Shown: positions 43,321 through 55,078 of the stretch, one piece after another
Layout of the letters: each line of letters starts with the position of its first letter
Numbering within the stretch: the first letter of the stretch is position 1
DNA from: Geothrix sp.
Lineage (GTDB): Bacteria > Acidobacteriota > Holophagae > Holophagales > Holophagaceae
NCBI GenBank assembly: GCA_030681515.1
Contig: JAUXSE010000017.1
Location: 120,015-184,014 of the forward strand
Length of the DNA: 64,000 nucleotides
Direction: 5' to 3'
Program-made: the position numbers and the translations under genes
Notes under the pieces: model-generated
Told to the model about the DNA's origin: nothing
The model's database searches: none
What the model saw: only the letters and a program-made list of their open reading frames with translations

Positions 43321-44382
43321 ATGGACATGCTCGCGAGCCTGCTGCACACCACGCCTGCCATCGCCTGGATGGCCCTCAAGGTCGTCATCGTCTTCGGTGG
43401 CGTCATGTCGCTGGCGGCGGTCTGGACCTGGGTGGAGCGCCGGGGTTCGGCCATGATCCAGGATCGCATCGGCCCCAACCGGGCCAGGCTGTTCGGAAGA
43501 TGGCCCATCCTCGGCCTGGCCCAGATCGCGGCCGATGGCATCAAGATGTTCTTCAAGGAAGATCTGGTTACCACGGATGCGAACAGGCGCCTCTTCTGGC
43601 TGGCGCCCATCCTGGCCTTCGTGCCCGCCCTCATGGGCTTCGCCGTCATCCCCTTCGGCAAGAGCTTCGTGAGCGGAGGACAGACCTACCATCTGGCGTT
43701 GCTGGATCCCGGCAATGGCATGGGGATGCTCTACCCCCTGGCCATCGGCGGCATGGCGGTCTACGGGGTGCTGGTGGCGGCCTGGTCCAGCAACAACAAG
43801 TGGTCCATCCTCGGCGGGATGCGGGCCTCGGCGGCCATGGTGAGCTACGAGATCGGCCTGAGCCTCGCGGTGATCAGCATCTTCATGACCACCGGCGGGT
43901 ACGACCCTGCCGAGATCATCGCCTCCCAGAGCCACCTGCCCTGGAAATGGAACGTGGTGCCGCAGCTGCCGGGCTTCATCGTGTTCTTCACCTGCATGTT
44001 CGCCGAAACGAACCGGCTCCCCTTCGACTTCGCCGAAGGCGAAAGCGAGATCGTGGCGGGCTTCAATACCGAATTCGGCAGCATGAAGTTCAGCCTGCTG
44101 GCCCTGGCCGAGTATTCGCACCTGATGACGGCCTCGGCCCTCATCGCCACGCTCTACTTCGGCGGGTGGCAGGTGCCCTTCGTGAAGGACCCACCCGTCC
44201 TGCTGTCGGTGGCCAGCTTCGTGCTCAAACTGGTGTTCTTCGCCTGGGTCTTCGTATGGATCCGCTGGACGCTGCCCCGCTTCCGCTACGACCAGCTCAT
44301 GCATCTCGGTTGGAAGGTGATGCTGCCGCTGTCCATGGCCAACCTGGTCTTCCACGCCTGGCGCATGAGCCAGGGCCACTGA
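43321..44382 (+). CDS. nuoH: NADH-quinone oxidoreductase subunit H
   Basis: Joins the peripheral and membrane arms of complex I and helps form the quinone site. 353 aa, about eight TM helices. VWTWVERRGSAMIQDRIGPNRA and FAETNRLPFDFAEGESEIVAGF are diagnostic. MDMLASLL at 43321 has GGGAAG upstream; the frame to 43282 lacks support. First gene of nuoHIJKLMN. Confidence 0.95.
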   Translation: MDMLASLLHTTPAIAWMALKVVIVFGGVMSLAAVWTWVERRGSAMIQDRIGPNRARLFGRWPILGLAQIAADGIKMFFKEDLVTTDANRRLFWLAPILAFVPALMGFAVIPFGKSFVSGGQTYHLALLDPGNGMGMLYPLAIGGMAVYGVLVAAWSSNNKWSILGGMRASAAMVSYEIGLSLAVISIFMTTGGYDPAEIIASQSHLPWKWNVVPQLPGFIVFFTCMFAETNRLPFDFAEGESEIVAGFNTEFGSMKFSLLALAEYSHLMTASALIATLYFGGWQVPFVKDPPVLLSVASFVLKLVFFAWVFVWIRWTLPRFRYDQLMHLGWKVMLPLSMANLVFHAWRMSQGH

Positions 44383-44392
44383 GGAGGGGGAG

Positions 44393-44956
44393 ATGGGCGT
44401 CATCGTCATGAAAGTCGAGCTGAGCTGGCTGGACCGCACCTATGTCTGGCCCGTGATGAAGGGCATGAGCATCACGTTCCAGCACTTCATCAAGCAGCTC
44501 TTCACCCGGACGGCGAAGCGGTACACCATCCAGTACCCCGATATGAAGAAGGAGATGCCCGCGGGCTACCGCGGCCTCCATGAGCTGAAGCGCTTCGAGG
44601 ATGGCGCCATCAAGTGCGTGGCCTGCTTCATGTGCGAGGAAGCCTGTCCCGCCCGCTGCATCAGCATCCAGGCCGAGGAGTTCGGCGATCTGAACATCAC
44701 CCAGGGCTTCGAGGAGAAGCGGCCGGCCCAGTTCAAGATAGACATGCTGCGCTGCATCTACTGCGGCATGTGCGAGGAGGCCTGCCCCAAGGACGCCATC
44801 TGGCTGCGCAACGACTACGAGGTGGCCGCCTACGACCGCCTTTCCATGCAGTTCGGCAAGTGGGACCTGATGAACACCTACGCCGAGGCCGATGGCAAGG
44901 ACCGCATCAGCCAGGATCCCACCCCCTCCGTGCCGCGCCGCACGATCGCGATGTAA
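44393..44956 (+). CDS. nuoI: NADH-quinone oxidoreductase subunit I
   Basis: Peripheral-arm ferredoxin-like subunit carrying clusters N6a and N6b. 187 aa. Two 4Fe-4S motifs: CVACFMCEEACP and CIYCGMCEEACP, each followed by the remote Cys-Pro. GGAGGGGGAG lies upstream of ATG 44393. Confidence 0.95.
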   Translation: MGVIVMKVELSWLDRTYVWPVMKGMSITFQHFIKQLFTRTAKRYTIQYPDMKKEMPAGYRGLHELKRFEDGAIKCVACFMCEEACPARCISIQAEEFGDLNITQGFEEKRPAQFKIDMLRCIYCGMCEEACPKDAIWLRNDYEVAAYDRLSMQFGKWDLMNTYAEADGKDRISQDPTPSVPRRTIAM

Positions 44957-44965
44957 GGAGAGGCC

Positions 44966-45460
44966 ATGTTCATCACCTTTGCCCTCATCACGCTCCTGGG
45001 CGCCCTGGGGATGCTGCTGCAGAAGAACGTCATCGTGGCGGGCCTCTGCATGGTGGCCGCCTTCTTCGGCGTGGCCGGCCTCTTCGTCCTGCTGGCCAAC
45101 CCCGTGGCCGCCGCGCTCCAGATCATCGTCTACACCGGCGCCATCATGGTGCTGGTGCTCTTCGTGATCATGATGCTGAACAGCCACGAGGAGGAGAAGG
45201 CCCAGACCCCCCGGCCCGTCCAGCGCTGGCTATCGCTCGCCCTGGTGGCGGCCCTGGCCTTCGGCGCAGTGAAGCTCGTGATGGCCTCCGCCGGCCTGAA
45301 GGCGCTGGCCGTCAGCGGCGCGGCGGTGCCGCGGGCTATGACCCTCCAGAAAGTGGGGACCACGCTCTTCGCCGATCACCTGCTGGGCTTCGAGGTGGCG
45401 GGCCTCCTGCTGCTGGCGGCCATGATCGGCGCCGTGGCGCTGACTAAAAGGGATCTGTGA
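44966..45460 (+). CDS. nuoJ: NADH-quinone oxidoreductase subunit J
   Basis: Membrane subunit, 164 aa, five TM helices. NPVAAALQIIVYTGAIMVLVLFVIMMLN is the conserved third-helix region with its pi-bulge. The stop overlaps nuoK as TGATG. Confidence 0.95.
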   Translation: MFITFALITLLGALGMLLQKNVIVAGLCMVAAFFGVAGLFVLLANPVAAALQIIVYTGAIMVLVLFVIMMLNSHEEEKAQTPRPVQRWLSLALVAALAFGAVKLVMASAGLKALAVSGAAVPRAMTLQKVGTTLFADHLLGFEVAGLLLLAAMIGAVALTKRDL

Positions 45461-45789
45461 TGACCGGCATGGATGCGATCCTCCACGGCGGCCTCCAGGG
45501 GTACCTGGTGGTGGCCCTGCTTCTGTTCTCCATCGGCCTGGCCACGGTGCTGCTGCGGCGTACCCTGCTGCTGCAGTTCATGGGCGTGGAACTGATGCTC
45601 AACGCGGCCAACGTGGCACTGCTCGCCTTCGCCCGCTTCCGCGGAGGCGACGCCCAGGCCATGGTGTTCTACCTCTTCATCATCGCCGTGGCCGCATGTG
45701 AGGCCGCCGTCGGCCTGGCCCTGGTCATCGGCCTCTTCCGCCACCGGGACACCACGGACTCGGACCGGGCCGCCAGCCTGAAGCAGTGA
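45460..45789 (+). CDS. nuoK: NADH-quinone oxidoreductase subunit K
   Basis: Membrane subunit, 109 aa, three TM helices. The conserved Glu residues needed for proton transfer are visible (FMGVELMLNAANV and AACEAAVGLAL). ATG 45460 overlaps the nuoJ stop; the GTG at 45457 is less likely. Confidence 0.95.
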   Translation: MTGMDAILHGGLQGYLVVALLLFSIGLATVLLRRTLLLQFMGVELMLNAANVALLAFARFRGGDAQAMVFYLFIIAVAACEAAVGLALVIGLFRHRDTTDSDRAASLKQ

Positions 45790-45796
45790 GGATGCG

Positions 45797-47782
45797 ATGA
45801 ACAAGTACTACTGGCTCATTCCGGTCCTCCCCCTGTTGGGCGCGGTCTTCAACGGCCTGGTGGGCAAGCGCGCCGGCAAGGGCGCCGTCACCATCGTCGG
45901 CCTCGGCGTGGTGCTGGGCTCCCTGCTGCTGGCCATCTCCGCCTTCTTCGCCATGAAGGGGATGCCGGATCACCGGCTCGTCCTGGACTATGGCGAGTGG
46001 ATGGCCACGGGCGCGCTCAGCGTGCCCTTCGGCCTGGTGGTGGATCCCCTCAGCGGCACCATGATGCTGGTGGTCGCCGGCATCGGTTTCCTCATCCACC
46101 TCTACTCCGTGGGCTACATGCACGGGGACGAGGGCTACGCGCGGTTCTTCAGCTACATGAACCTGTTCGTGTTCTTCATGCTCACCCTGGTGCTGGGCTC
46201 CAGCCTGGTGCTGATGTTCGTGGGCTGGGAGGGCGTGGGCCTCTGCTCCTACCTGTTGATCGGCTACTTCTTCGAAACGGATTTCGCGCCGGACGCCGGC
46301 CTCAAGGCCTTCCTCACCAACCGCCTGGGCGATCTGGGCGTGGTCATCGGCATGATGGTGCTCTTCGCGGCCTTCGGCACCCTGACCGTGTCGGACATCC
46401 TCACCCAGGCCGGGCACCTCGCCCCGGAGGTGGGCTTCGGCGTCCTCACCTTCGCCACCCTGATGCTCTTCGTGGGCGCCACGGGCAAGAGCGCCCAGCT
46501 GCCCCTCTACCTCTGGCTGCCGGACGCCATGGCGGGTCCGACCCCCGTCAGCGCCCTCATCCACGCGGCCACCATGGTGACCAGCGGCATCTACATGATC
46601 TGCCGCCTGGCCCCGGTGTTCACCCTGGCCCCCATCACCATGGACGTGGTGGCCTGGGTGGGCGCGGCCACGGCGCTTTTCGCCGCCACCATCGGCCTGG
46701 TGCAGCGCGACATCAAGAAGGTGCTGGCCTACTCCACCGTCTCCCAGCTGGGCTACATGTTCCTGGGCCTGGGCGCCTCGGGCTTCGCCGCGGGCTTCTT
46801 CCATGTCTTCACCCACGCCTGGTTCAAGGCCCTCCTCTTCCTCGGCGCCGGCAGCGTGATCCACGCCATGCACCACGGGGCCCCGTCTGCACATGCGCAG
46901 CATGGGCAGGAGGACGGCGCCCACGCGCCGTCCGATCCGGGGGTTAGTCCCGAGCAGGATCTCTTCAAGATGGGCGGGCTGAAGGCCAAGATGCCCATCA
47001 CCTTCTGGACGATGCTCATCGCCACCCTCGCCATCATCGGTTTCCCGGGCACCTCGGGATTCGCGAGCAAGGACGAGATCCTCTACCTGGCCTACCTGAA
47101 GAACCCCGCCCTGTGGGCGGTCGGCGTCGTCACCGCCTGCTTCACGGCCTTCTACATGCTGCGCCTCTTCACTCTGGCCTTCCTCGGGAAGGCCCGCGAT
47201 CCCCATGCCTACGACCACGCCCACGAAAGCCCCGCCACCATGACGCTGCCCCTCGCACTGCTGGCCGTGGGCACGGTGCTGGCCGTCTGGCTGGGCTGGC
47301 CCAAGGCCTTCGGCGGCGACTTCCGCATTGAGGCCTGGCTGGCGCCCGCCACCACCTTCGGCCAACTGCACGGCGCCCACGGGGAGCATGGCAGCCATCA
47401 GCTGGCCTGGGCCCTGGCCTCGGTTTCCACCCTGCTCGGGCTCGGTTCGGCCGCCTTCGGCTACTTCAGCTACAAGGATGGCCTGGCCGTATCCGCGGCC
47501 CGCGCAGCCCAGTTCCCGTTCCTGCACAAGCTGCTGCTGAACAAGTACTACGTGGATGAGGGAGTGGAGCTCTACCTGCTGCGGCCCATCCGCTGGTGCG
47601 GCAACGTGCTGTGGAAGCTCTTCGACGTGATCATCATTGACGGCGTGGGCGTGAACCTGCCGGGCGCGCTGGCCCGGGTCTCCGGGGACTTCACCGCCCT
47701 CCTTCAGACCGGCCGGGTGCGCAACTACGCGCTCAGCATGGCGCTGGGGGCCGCGGTCCTCCTCTATGTCTTCCTGAAGTAG
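45797..47782 (+). CDS. nuoL: NADH-quinone oxidoreductase subunit L
   Basis: Antiporter-like proton-pumping subunit at the far end of the membrane arm. 661 aa. FVGWEGVGLCSYLLIG and LPDAMAGPTPVSALIHAATMVTSG are diagnostic. A hydrophilic His-rich insert (HHGAPSAHAQHGQEDGAHAPS, about residues 357-377) lies in a cytoplasm-side loop. The long C-terminal lateral helix region is present. Confidence 0.95.
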   Translation: MNKYYWLIPVLPLLGAVFNGLVGKRAGKGAVTIVGLGVVLGSLLLAISAFFAMKGMPDHRLVLDYGEWMATGALSVPFGLVVDPLSGTMMLVVAGIGFLIHLYSVGYMHGDEGYARFFSYMNLFVFFMLTLVLGSSLVLMFVGWEGVGLCSYLLIGYFFETDFAPDAGLKAFLTNRLGDLGVVIGMMVLFAAFGTLTVSDILTQAGHLAPEVGFGVLTFATLMLFVGATGKSAQLPLYLWLPDAMAGPTPVSALIHAATMVTSGIYMICRLAPVFTLAPITMDVVAWVGAATALFAATIGLVQRDIKKVLAYSTVSQLGYMFLGLGASGFAAGFFHVFTHAWFKALLFLGAGSVIHAMHHGAPSAHAQHGQEDGAHAPSDPGVSPEQDLFKMGGLKAKMPITFWTMLIATLAIIGFPGTSGFASKDEILYLAYLKNPALWAVGVVTACFTAFYMLRLFTLAFLGKARDPHAYDHAHESPATMTLPLALLAVGTVLAVWLGWPKAFGGDFRIEAWLAPATTFGQLHGAHGEHGSHQLAWALASVSTLLGLGSAAFGYFSYKDGLAVSAARAAQFPFLHKLLLNKYYVDEGVELYLLRPIRWCGNVLWKLFDVIIIDGVGVNLPGALARVSGDFTALLQTGRVRNYALSMALGAAVLLYVFLK

Positions 47783-47790
47783 GTGGGGCG

Positions 47791-49409
<1,619 letters not shown>

Positions 49410-49413
<4 letters not shown>

Positions 49414-50909
49414 GCCTCACCCCCAGCCAGTGGGCGGCCCTGCTGCCGCTGATCCTGCCGGCCCTCGGCGCCTGCCTGATCCCCCTCATGGCCCTGGACA
49501 AGGACCAGGCCACCTCGAAATGGATCCGCGTCGTGATGTACGGCACGGCCCTGCTGGCCGTGGGCGCCAGCTTCTGGTACCTGACGGATCTGTGGAACAC
49601 CGGTGCCCAGCCCAGCTTCCACCAGCTGCGCATGGACCGGCTGGCCCAGTTCACCGGCATCTTCGTGCTGGTGGCCGCGGCCCTGACCATCCTCCAGAGC
49701 TGGGATCACTTCCACCAGGAAGGCTGGGTGAAAGGGGAGACCCTCTCGCTGCTGCTCTTCTCGGTGACGGGCATGATGCTCTTCGCGTCCACCTCCCATT
49801 TCGTGGTGCTGTTCCTGGGCCTTGAGCTGTTCAGCATCCCCCTCTACGCCCTGGTCGGCACCGTGCGCGCCCGCCCCGAAAGCGCCGAGGGCGGCATGAA
49901 GTACTTCCTCACCGGGGCCGTGGCCTCCAGCTGCTTCCTCATGGGCGGCGTGCTGATCTACGGCCTGAGTGGCACCCTGGACCTCGCCGCCGCGGCCCTG
50001 ACGCTCAAGGCCCAGGGCCTGGCCCTGGATCCCCTGGTGCTGGCGGGGGCCGCGTTGCTGCTGCTGGGCTTTCTCTTCAAGGTATCCGCCGTGCCCTTCC
50101 ACCAGTGGACGCCGGACGCCTATGAAGCCTCGCCCCATCCCATCGCCGGGTTCATGTCCGTGGCCACCAAGGGCGTGGCCTTCATCGCCCTGCTCCGCAT
50201 CTTCCCCGGCAGCCTGGCGCCCCTGGGCACCGTGGGGGTGAAGATGCAGGCCGTGGTCGCCGTGCTGGCCGTGGCGACCCTGGTGATCGGCAACCTCACG
50301 GCCCTGGTGCAGACGAATGTGAAGCGCATGTTGGCCTACTCCAGCATCAGCCACGCGGGCTACCTGATGCTGGGCTTCGTGGCGGGCACCCCCGCCGCCT
50401 ACGATGGCGTGCTGTTCTACCTCGTCATCTACCTGGCCATGAACATGGGCGCCTTCGGCCTGCTGACGGCCTTCGGCCTGGTGGGCGAGAAGACCACCTT
50501 CGACGATCTGCGCGGCCTGGGCTGGAAGCGCCCGGCCATGGGCATCTCGGCGGCGATCTTCATGCTCAGCCTCGCGGGGATCCCCCCCCTGGGCGGGTTC
50601 TACGGGAAGTACATGATCTTCCGCGAACTGGTGGGCACGGGCCACGTGGGCATGGCCATCCTCGGCGTGCTGGCGAGCCTCGTGTCCGCCTACTACTACC
50701 TGCGCTTCCTGGTGGCCCTCTTCCTCCAGGCGCCCGGCGCCGAGGCCGAACGCCTGGCCTCGGATCGCCCGGCCGTCCACGCCCCCCTGGCGGGCGCCAC
50801 GGTGCTGGTGTGCGCCGCCATCGTCCTGGCCGGGGGATTCCTCCAGACCTTCCTGGCGGATGGTTTCGCCCGGCGCGCCCTGGTGGATGGCCTGGGGCTC
50901 ATCCGCTGA
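49410..50909 (+). CDS. nuoN: NADH-quinone oxidoreductase subunit N
   Basis: Third antiporter-like subunit, 499 aa. FLGLELFSIPLYALVG, VPFHQWTPDAYEASPHPIAGFM and AGIPPLGGFYGKYMIF are typical. Last gene of the operon. nuoA-G are not in the window. Confidence 0.95.
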
Positions 50910-51067
50910 ACCCTGCCAACCGACCTCCCAAAAGGGCCACTCGACCCCTGAATCAGGTAGTTGGGCCTCGATCTAGAACCTGGGGTGGCGGTTGATGCAT
51001 CGTTATGCGAAGGTTTAAGGCTGGGCCTGGGCATTGTCCGGCCCCTTGACATGTGGAGCGCGGCGCC

Positions 51068-52543
51068 ATGAAGCGGAACACCTGGATCGGCCTTGGGATC
51101 GGCGTCGTGGTGGTGGCGGGGGGTGCCTGGTGGGCGCTCCGGAAGCCGGCCGAGACCATCAAGTGGCGGTCCGCGAAGGTGGAAAGGGGGAATGTCGCCC
51201 AGCGCATCAGCGCCACCGGCACCCTCAACGCCCTGGTCCAGGTGCCCGTCGGCACCCAGGTGTCGGGCACCATCGCGGCCCTCTATGCGGACTACAACAG
51301 CCTGGTGAAGAAGGGGCAGGTCATCGCCCAGATTGATTCCACCATCTGGGAGGCCCAGCTCAAGGATGCCGAAGCCAGCGTCCAGCGGGCCCAGGCGACC
51401 TACGACAACGCCAGGGCCGAGTTCGAACGCACCCGCCGGCTGGCCGCCGAGAAGCTCGTGGCCGACCAGGATCTCGATACCAAATCCACCGCCATGAAGA
51501 CCGCCATGGGCAACCTGGAGTCCGCCAAGGCCTCCCTGGTGCGCGCCAGGGTGAACCTGAGCTACTGCACCATCAGCGCGCCGGTGGAGGGCGTGGTCGT
51601 GGCCCGGGCCGTGGACGTGGGCCAGACCGTGGCCGCCAGCTTCAACACCCCCAACCTGTTCACCATCGCCCGGGATCTCGCCAGGATGAAGGTCGAGGCC
51701 AGCATTGACGAGGCCGACATCGGCCAGGTCAAGGTCGGCCAGCGGGCCTTCTTCACCGTGGACAGCTTCCCCGACAAGCAGTTCACGGGCTCCGTCAGCG
51801 AAGTGCGCCTGGAGCCGATCGTGTCCCAGAACGTGGTGACCTACAAGGTCGTCATGGAAGTCACGAACGAGCCCCGGGAGACCGGTGCGCTGGCGGAGGC
51901 GCTGAAGGAGGGTGAGGGCAGGCCCGGGCGCGCCAAGGGCGCCGGGCCCGATCTCGATGCAGCCTGGGAGCGGGCCAAGGCCCAACTGCCTCCCGGCGCC
52001 ACCAAGGAGGCGTTCGTCCGGCGGGCCAAGGAGCGGATGTCCCAGCAGCCGGTGGAAAGCGCCTCTGGAGGCACGGCCCGCTATATCCCCGCCGGCAGTC
52101 CGGTCTATCGCGGCACCTTCGCCCTGCTTCCCGGCATGACGGCCAATGTCACCATCTTCACCCAGAGCCGCCAGGATGTGTTGCGGGTGCCGAACGCGGC
52201 CCTCCGGTTCAACCCATCGGCCTTCGTGAAGGAGGACGCGGCCAAACAGGCCGCTCCCCAGGCGGGTCAGCCGGGCCCGGCCCAGCAGGGTGGCCAGCGG
52301 GGCGGGGGACCCCTCGCGCGGGGCATGGTCTCCAGGCGGGAGGACCGGATCTGGACCCTGGAAAACGGCAAGCCCAAGTCCCTCACCGTGAAAGCCGGGA
52401 TCAGCGACGGGCAATTCACCGCCGTTTCCGGAGAGGGGTTGTCCGAAGGCCAGGTGATCCTGGTGGGTGTGGAAGATTCCAAGAAAGCCCAGACCCAGTC
52501 GGCCTCGCCCCTCGGTGGCGCTGGCGGGTTGCCGCGCCGCTAG
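51068..52543 (+). CDS. MacA-like periplasmic adaptor of an ABC efflux/secretion system
   Basis: 491 aa. MKRNTWIGLGIGVVVVAGGAWWALR is an N-terminal anchor. Order: barrel-sandwich hybrid halves (RISATGTLNALVQVPVGTQVSGTIAAL, YCTISAPVEGVVV) flanking a coiled-coil hairpin (about 90-150), then beta-barrel and membrane-proximal domains. Two unusual charged inserts occur: residues about 270-345 (ALKEGEGRPGRAKGAGPDLD) and a Gly/Gln-rich stretch about 400-420 (QPGPAQQGGQRGGG). Followed after 48 bp by a MacB-type permease. Confidence 0.85.
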   Translation: MKRNTWIGLGIGVVVVAGGAWWALRKPAETIKWRSAKVERGNVAQRISATGTLNALVQVPVGTQVSGTIAALYADYNSLVKKGQVIAQIDSTIWEAQLKDAEASVQRAQATYDNARAEFERTRRLAAEKLVADQDLDTKSTAMKTAMGNLESAKASLVRARVNLSYCTISAPVEGVVVARAVDVGQTVAASFNTPNLFTIARDLARMKVEASIDEADIGQVKVGQRAFFTVDSFPDKQFTGSVSEVRLEPIVSQNVVTYKVVMEVTNEPRETGALAEALKEGEGRPGRAKGAGPDLDAAWERAKAQLPPGATKEAFVRRAKERMSQQPVESASGGTARYIPAGSPVYRGTFALLPGMTANVTIFTQSRQDVLRVPNAALRFNPSAFVKEDAAKQAAPQAGQPGPAQQGGQRGGGPLARGMVSRREDRIWTLENGKPKSLTVKAGISDGQFTAVSGEGLSEGQVILVGVEDSKKAQTQSASPLGGAGGLPRR

Positions 52544-52591
52544 CCCCGCCCCTGGCCCCGTTCATCCGCCGTCTCCGCAGGAGATCCGTCC

Positions 52592-53815
52592 GTGCGCATC
52601 CTCGAGTTCATCAAGCTGGCCCTGTTTGCCATCACCCGGAACAAGACGCGGGCCTTCCTCACGATGCTGGGCATCATCATCGGCGTGGGGTCGGTCATCG
52701 CCATGATCGGGATCGGCGAAGGCTCCAAGCGGGCCTCGGTCGCCATCATCCAGAACATGGGCTCGAACATGATCATGGTGTTCAATGGCGGCAGCAACCG
52801 CAGCAATCTGGGCCCCATGGCCATGGGCAGCATGGAGGTCCTGCGCGAGGAGGACGCCACCCTCATCCAGCAGGAGCTGGGCCGCACCAGCGTGGTGGCC
52901 GCCTCCCCCGGCGTGCGGACCTCCAAGCCCGTGGTCTACCAGAACAGCAACTACTTCACGAGCATCCAGGGCGTCGGCACCGGCTGGCCCCAGATCCGGG
53001 GCTGGGAGCTGGAGGAGGGGCGGTTCTTCAACGATGGCGAAATCAAGGCCATGAGCAAGGTCTGCGTCATCGGAAAAACCGTCCAGGCCAACCTCTTCCC
53101 CAATGGCGAGCCGCCCGTGGGGCAGATCATCCGCATCGGCAAGATGCCCTTCACCATCGTGGGCGTGCTGGAGAAGAAGGGCGCCAGCATGATGGGCGAC
53201 CAGGATGACGTGATCGTCGCGCCCTACACCACGGTCATGCGCAAGATCATGGGCCGCGACCGCATCCAGCAGATCATGGTCAGCGCCATGGAGGACAGGT
53301 CCGATCTCGCCGAAGAGGAAGTGACAGCCCTGCTGAGGCAGCGCATGAAGGTGGCCCCCAAGGACGACAGCCCCTTCACCATCCGCAAGCAGGATGACTG
53401 GATCAAGATGAGCGAGAAGCAGGCGGGCGTACTCACGATGTTCCTGGCCATGGCCGCCGGCATCTCCCTGCTGGTGGGCGGCATCGGCATCTCCAACATC
53501 ATGCTGGTGAGCGTCACCGAGCGCACCCGGGAGATCGGCATCCGCCGGGCCCTGGGGGCCACCCGGCGCAGCGTCCTCTGGCAGTTCCTCATCGAGGCCG
53601 TGGTGCTGGCCCTGTTCGGCGGGCTGCTGGGCGTGAGCCTGGCCCTGGGCACCATCTGGGTGCTGAAGACCTTCACCGCGCTGCCCGCCGTGGCCGAATC
53701 CTGGGCCGTGGCCCTGGGGCTGGGCTTCTCCGGGGTGGTCGGGGTGGCCGCGGGCTTCCTGCCGGCGCTGAAGGCGGCGGGGCTGGATGTCATTGACGCC
53801 CTGAGGTACGAGTAG
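52592..53815 (+). CDS. MacB-type ABC permease (no ATPase domain)
   Basis: 407 aa from a GTG at 52592 with AGGAGAT upstream. TM1 is at about 14-38, then a MacB periplasmic core, and the FtsX domain with three TM helices (LTMFLAMAAGISLLVGGIGISNIMLVSVTERTREIGIRRALGA). Unlike MacB it has no ATPase domain, and no ATPase gene lies next to it. The motor must be encoded elsewhere. The nearest candidate in the window is 20 kb away (32130-32798). Confidence 0.85.
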   Translation: MRILEFIKLALFAITRNKTRAFLTMLGIIIGVGSVIAMIGIGEGSKRASVAIIQNMGSNMIMVFNGGSNRSNLGPMAMGSMEVLREEDATLIQQELGRTSVVAASPGVRTSKPVVYQNSNYFTSIQGVGTGWPQIRGWELEEGRFFNDGEIKAMSKVCVIGKTVQANLFPNGEPPVGQIIRIGKMPFTIVGVLEKKGASMMGDQDDVIVAPYTTVMRKIMGRDRIQQIMVSAMEDRSDLAEEEVTALLRQRMKVAPKDDSPFTIRKQDDWIKMSEKQAGVLTMFLAMAAGISLLVGGIGISNIMLVSVTERTREIGIRRALGATRRSVLWQFLIEAVVLALFGGLLGVSLALGTIWVLKTFTALPAVAESWAVALGLGFSGVVGVAAGFLPALKAAGLDVIDALRYE

Positions 53816-53825
53816 CCCGCCATGA

Positions 53826-54404
53826 GTGGCCCGGGGGAACCGCACGATCCCTACGCGGCCCTCCAGCCTCGATCTCTTCGCCGTGCTGTTCGGCGGGGCG
53901 GTGGCGGTGCTGCCCATCTTCGCCAAGGAGGTCCTGAACGCCGGTCCCCAGGGGCTCGGCGTCCTGCGCGCGGCTCCGGCGGTGGGATCGGTGCTCATGG
54001 GGATCACCCTGGCCCACCTGCCGCCCCTGCGCCGGGCGGGGCGCACGCTGCTGGTCTGCGTGGCCGCCTTCGGTGTGTTCACCATCGCCTTCGCCCTCAG
54101 CCGAAGCTTCCTGCTGAGCCTCCTTCTGCTGGCCGCCAGCGGCGCCGTGGACAACGTCAGCGTGGTGCTCCGCTCCACGCTGCTTCAGATCCTTACGCCC
54201 GAGCACATGCTGGGCCGCGTATCCTCGGTGAACCAGATCTTCATCGGCTCCAGCAACGAGATTGGCGCCTTCGAAAGCGGCCTGGCCGCCCGTTTCATGG
54301 GCCTGGTGCCCTCCGTGGTCTTCGGGGGCTGCATGACCCTGCTGGTGGTGGCCTTCACTACCTGGAAAGTGCCCGAGCTGCGGAAGCTGGACCGCATCCA
54401 ATGA
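53826..54404 (+). pseudogene. C-terminal half of an MFS transporter
   Basis: 192 residues with about five TM helices. The frame begins LDLFAVLFGGAVAVLPIFAKEVL, a segment that normally opens the second six-helix half of MFS_3/EntS-type exporters, and ends normally. Full-length members have about 400-420 residues, so the first half is missing. A GTG at 53826 exists but no ribosome-binding site is convincing. Probably a truncated gene; its missing half is not in the window. Confidence 0.7.
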
Positions 54405-54429
54405 GAAGCGACCCCGAAGGGCCGCTTCT
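54404..54429. terminator. hairpin with T-rich end after the MFS remnant
   Basis: AGAAGCGACCC-CGAA-GGGCCGCTTCT: a 10-11 bp stem with one mismatch and a CGAA tetraloop. TTCTT follows. Confidence 0.6.
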
Positions 54430-54433
54430 TACC

Positions 54434-54462
54434 GACAGCTGATAGCCGATAGCTGACAGCTT
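54434..54462. repeat. AGCTGATAGC-word short repeat
   Basis: Tandem degenerate words (ACAGCTGATAGCC, GATAGCTGACAGCT) form a small imperfect palindrome between a terminator and the 3' end of tpx. Confidence 0.55.
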
Positions 54463-54463
54463 T

Positions 54464-54961
<498 letters not shown>

Positions 54962-55078
54962 GGGGACTCCTGATGGAACCTCCAGCATAGCTCCAGGTCG
55001 GTGATTGCTTCAGCATTGCTGTTATCCGATAGGTCTTGCCGGGTGGCTATCCCGTCCTATTCAGGTAAGATTCACAAC

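Noticed and set aside
51045..51050. TTGACA box before the MacA-like gene
   Set aside because: It lies only 18 bp before the ATG, leaving no room for a -10 box and transcript start.
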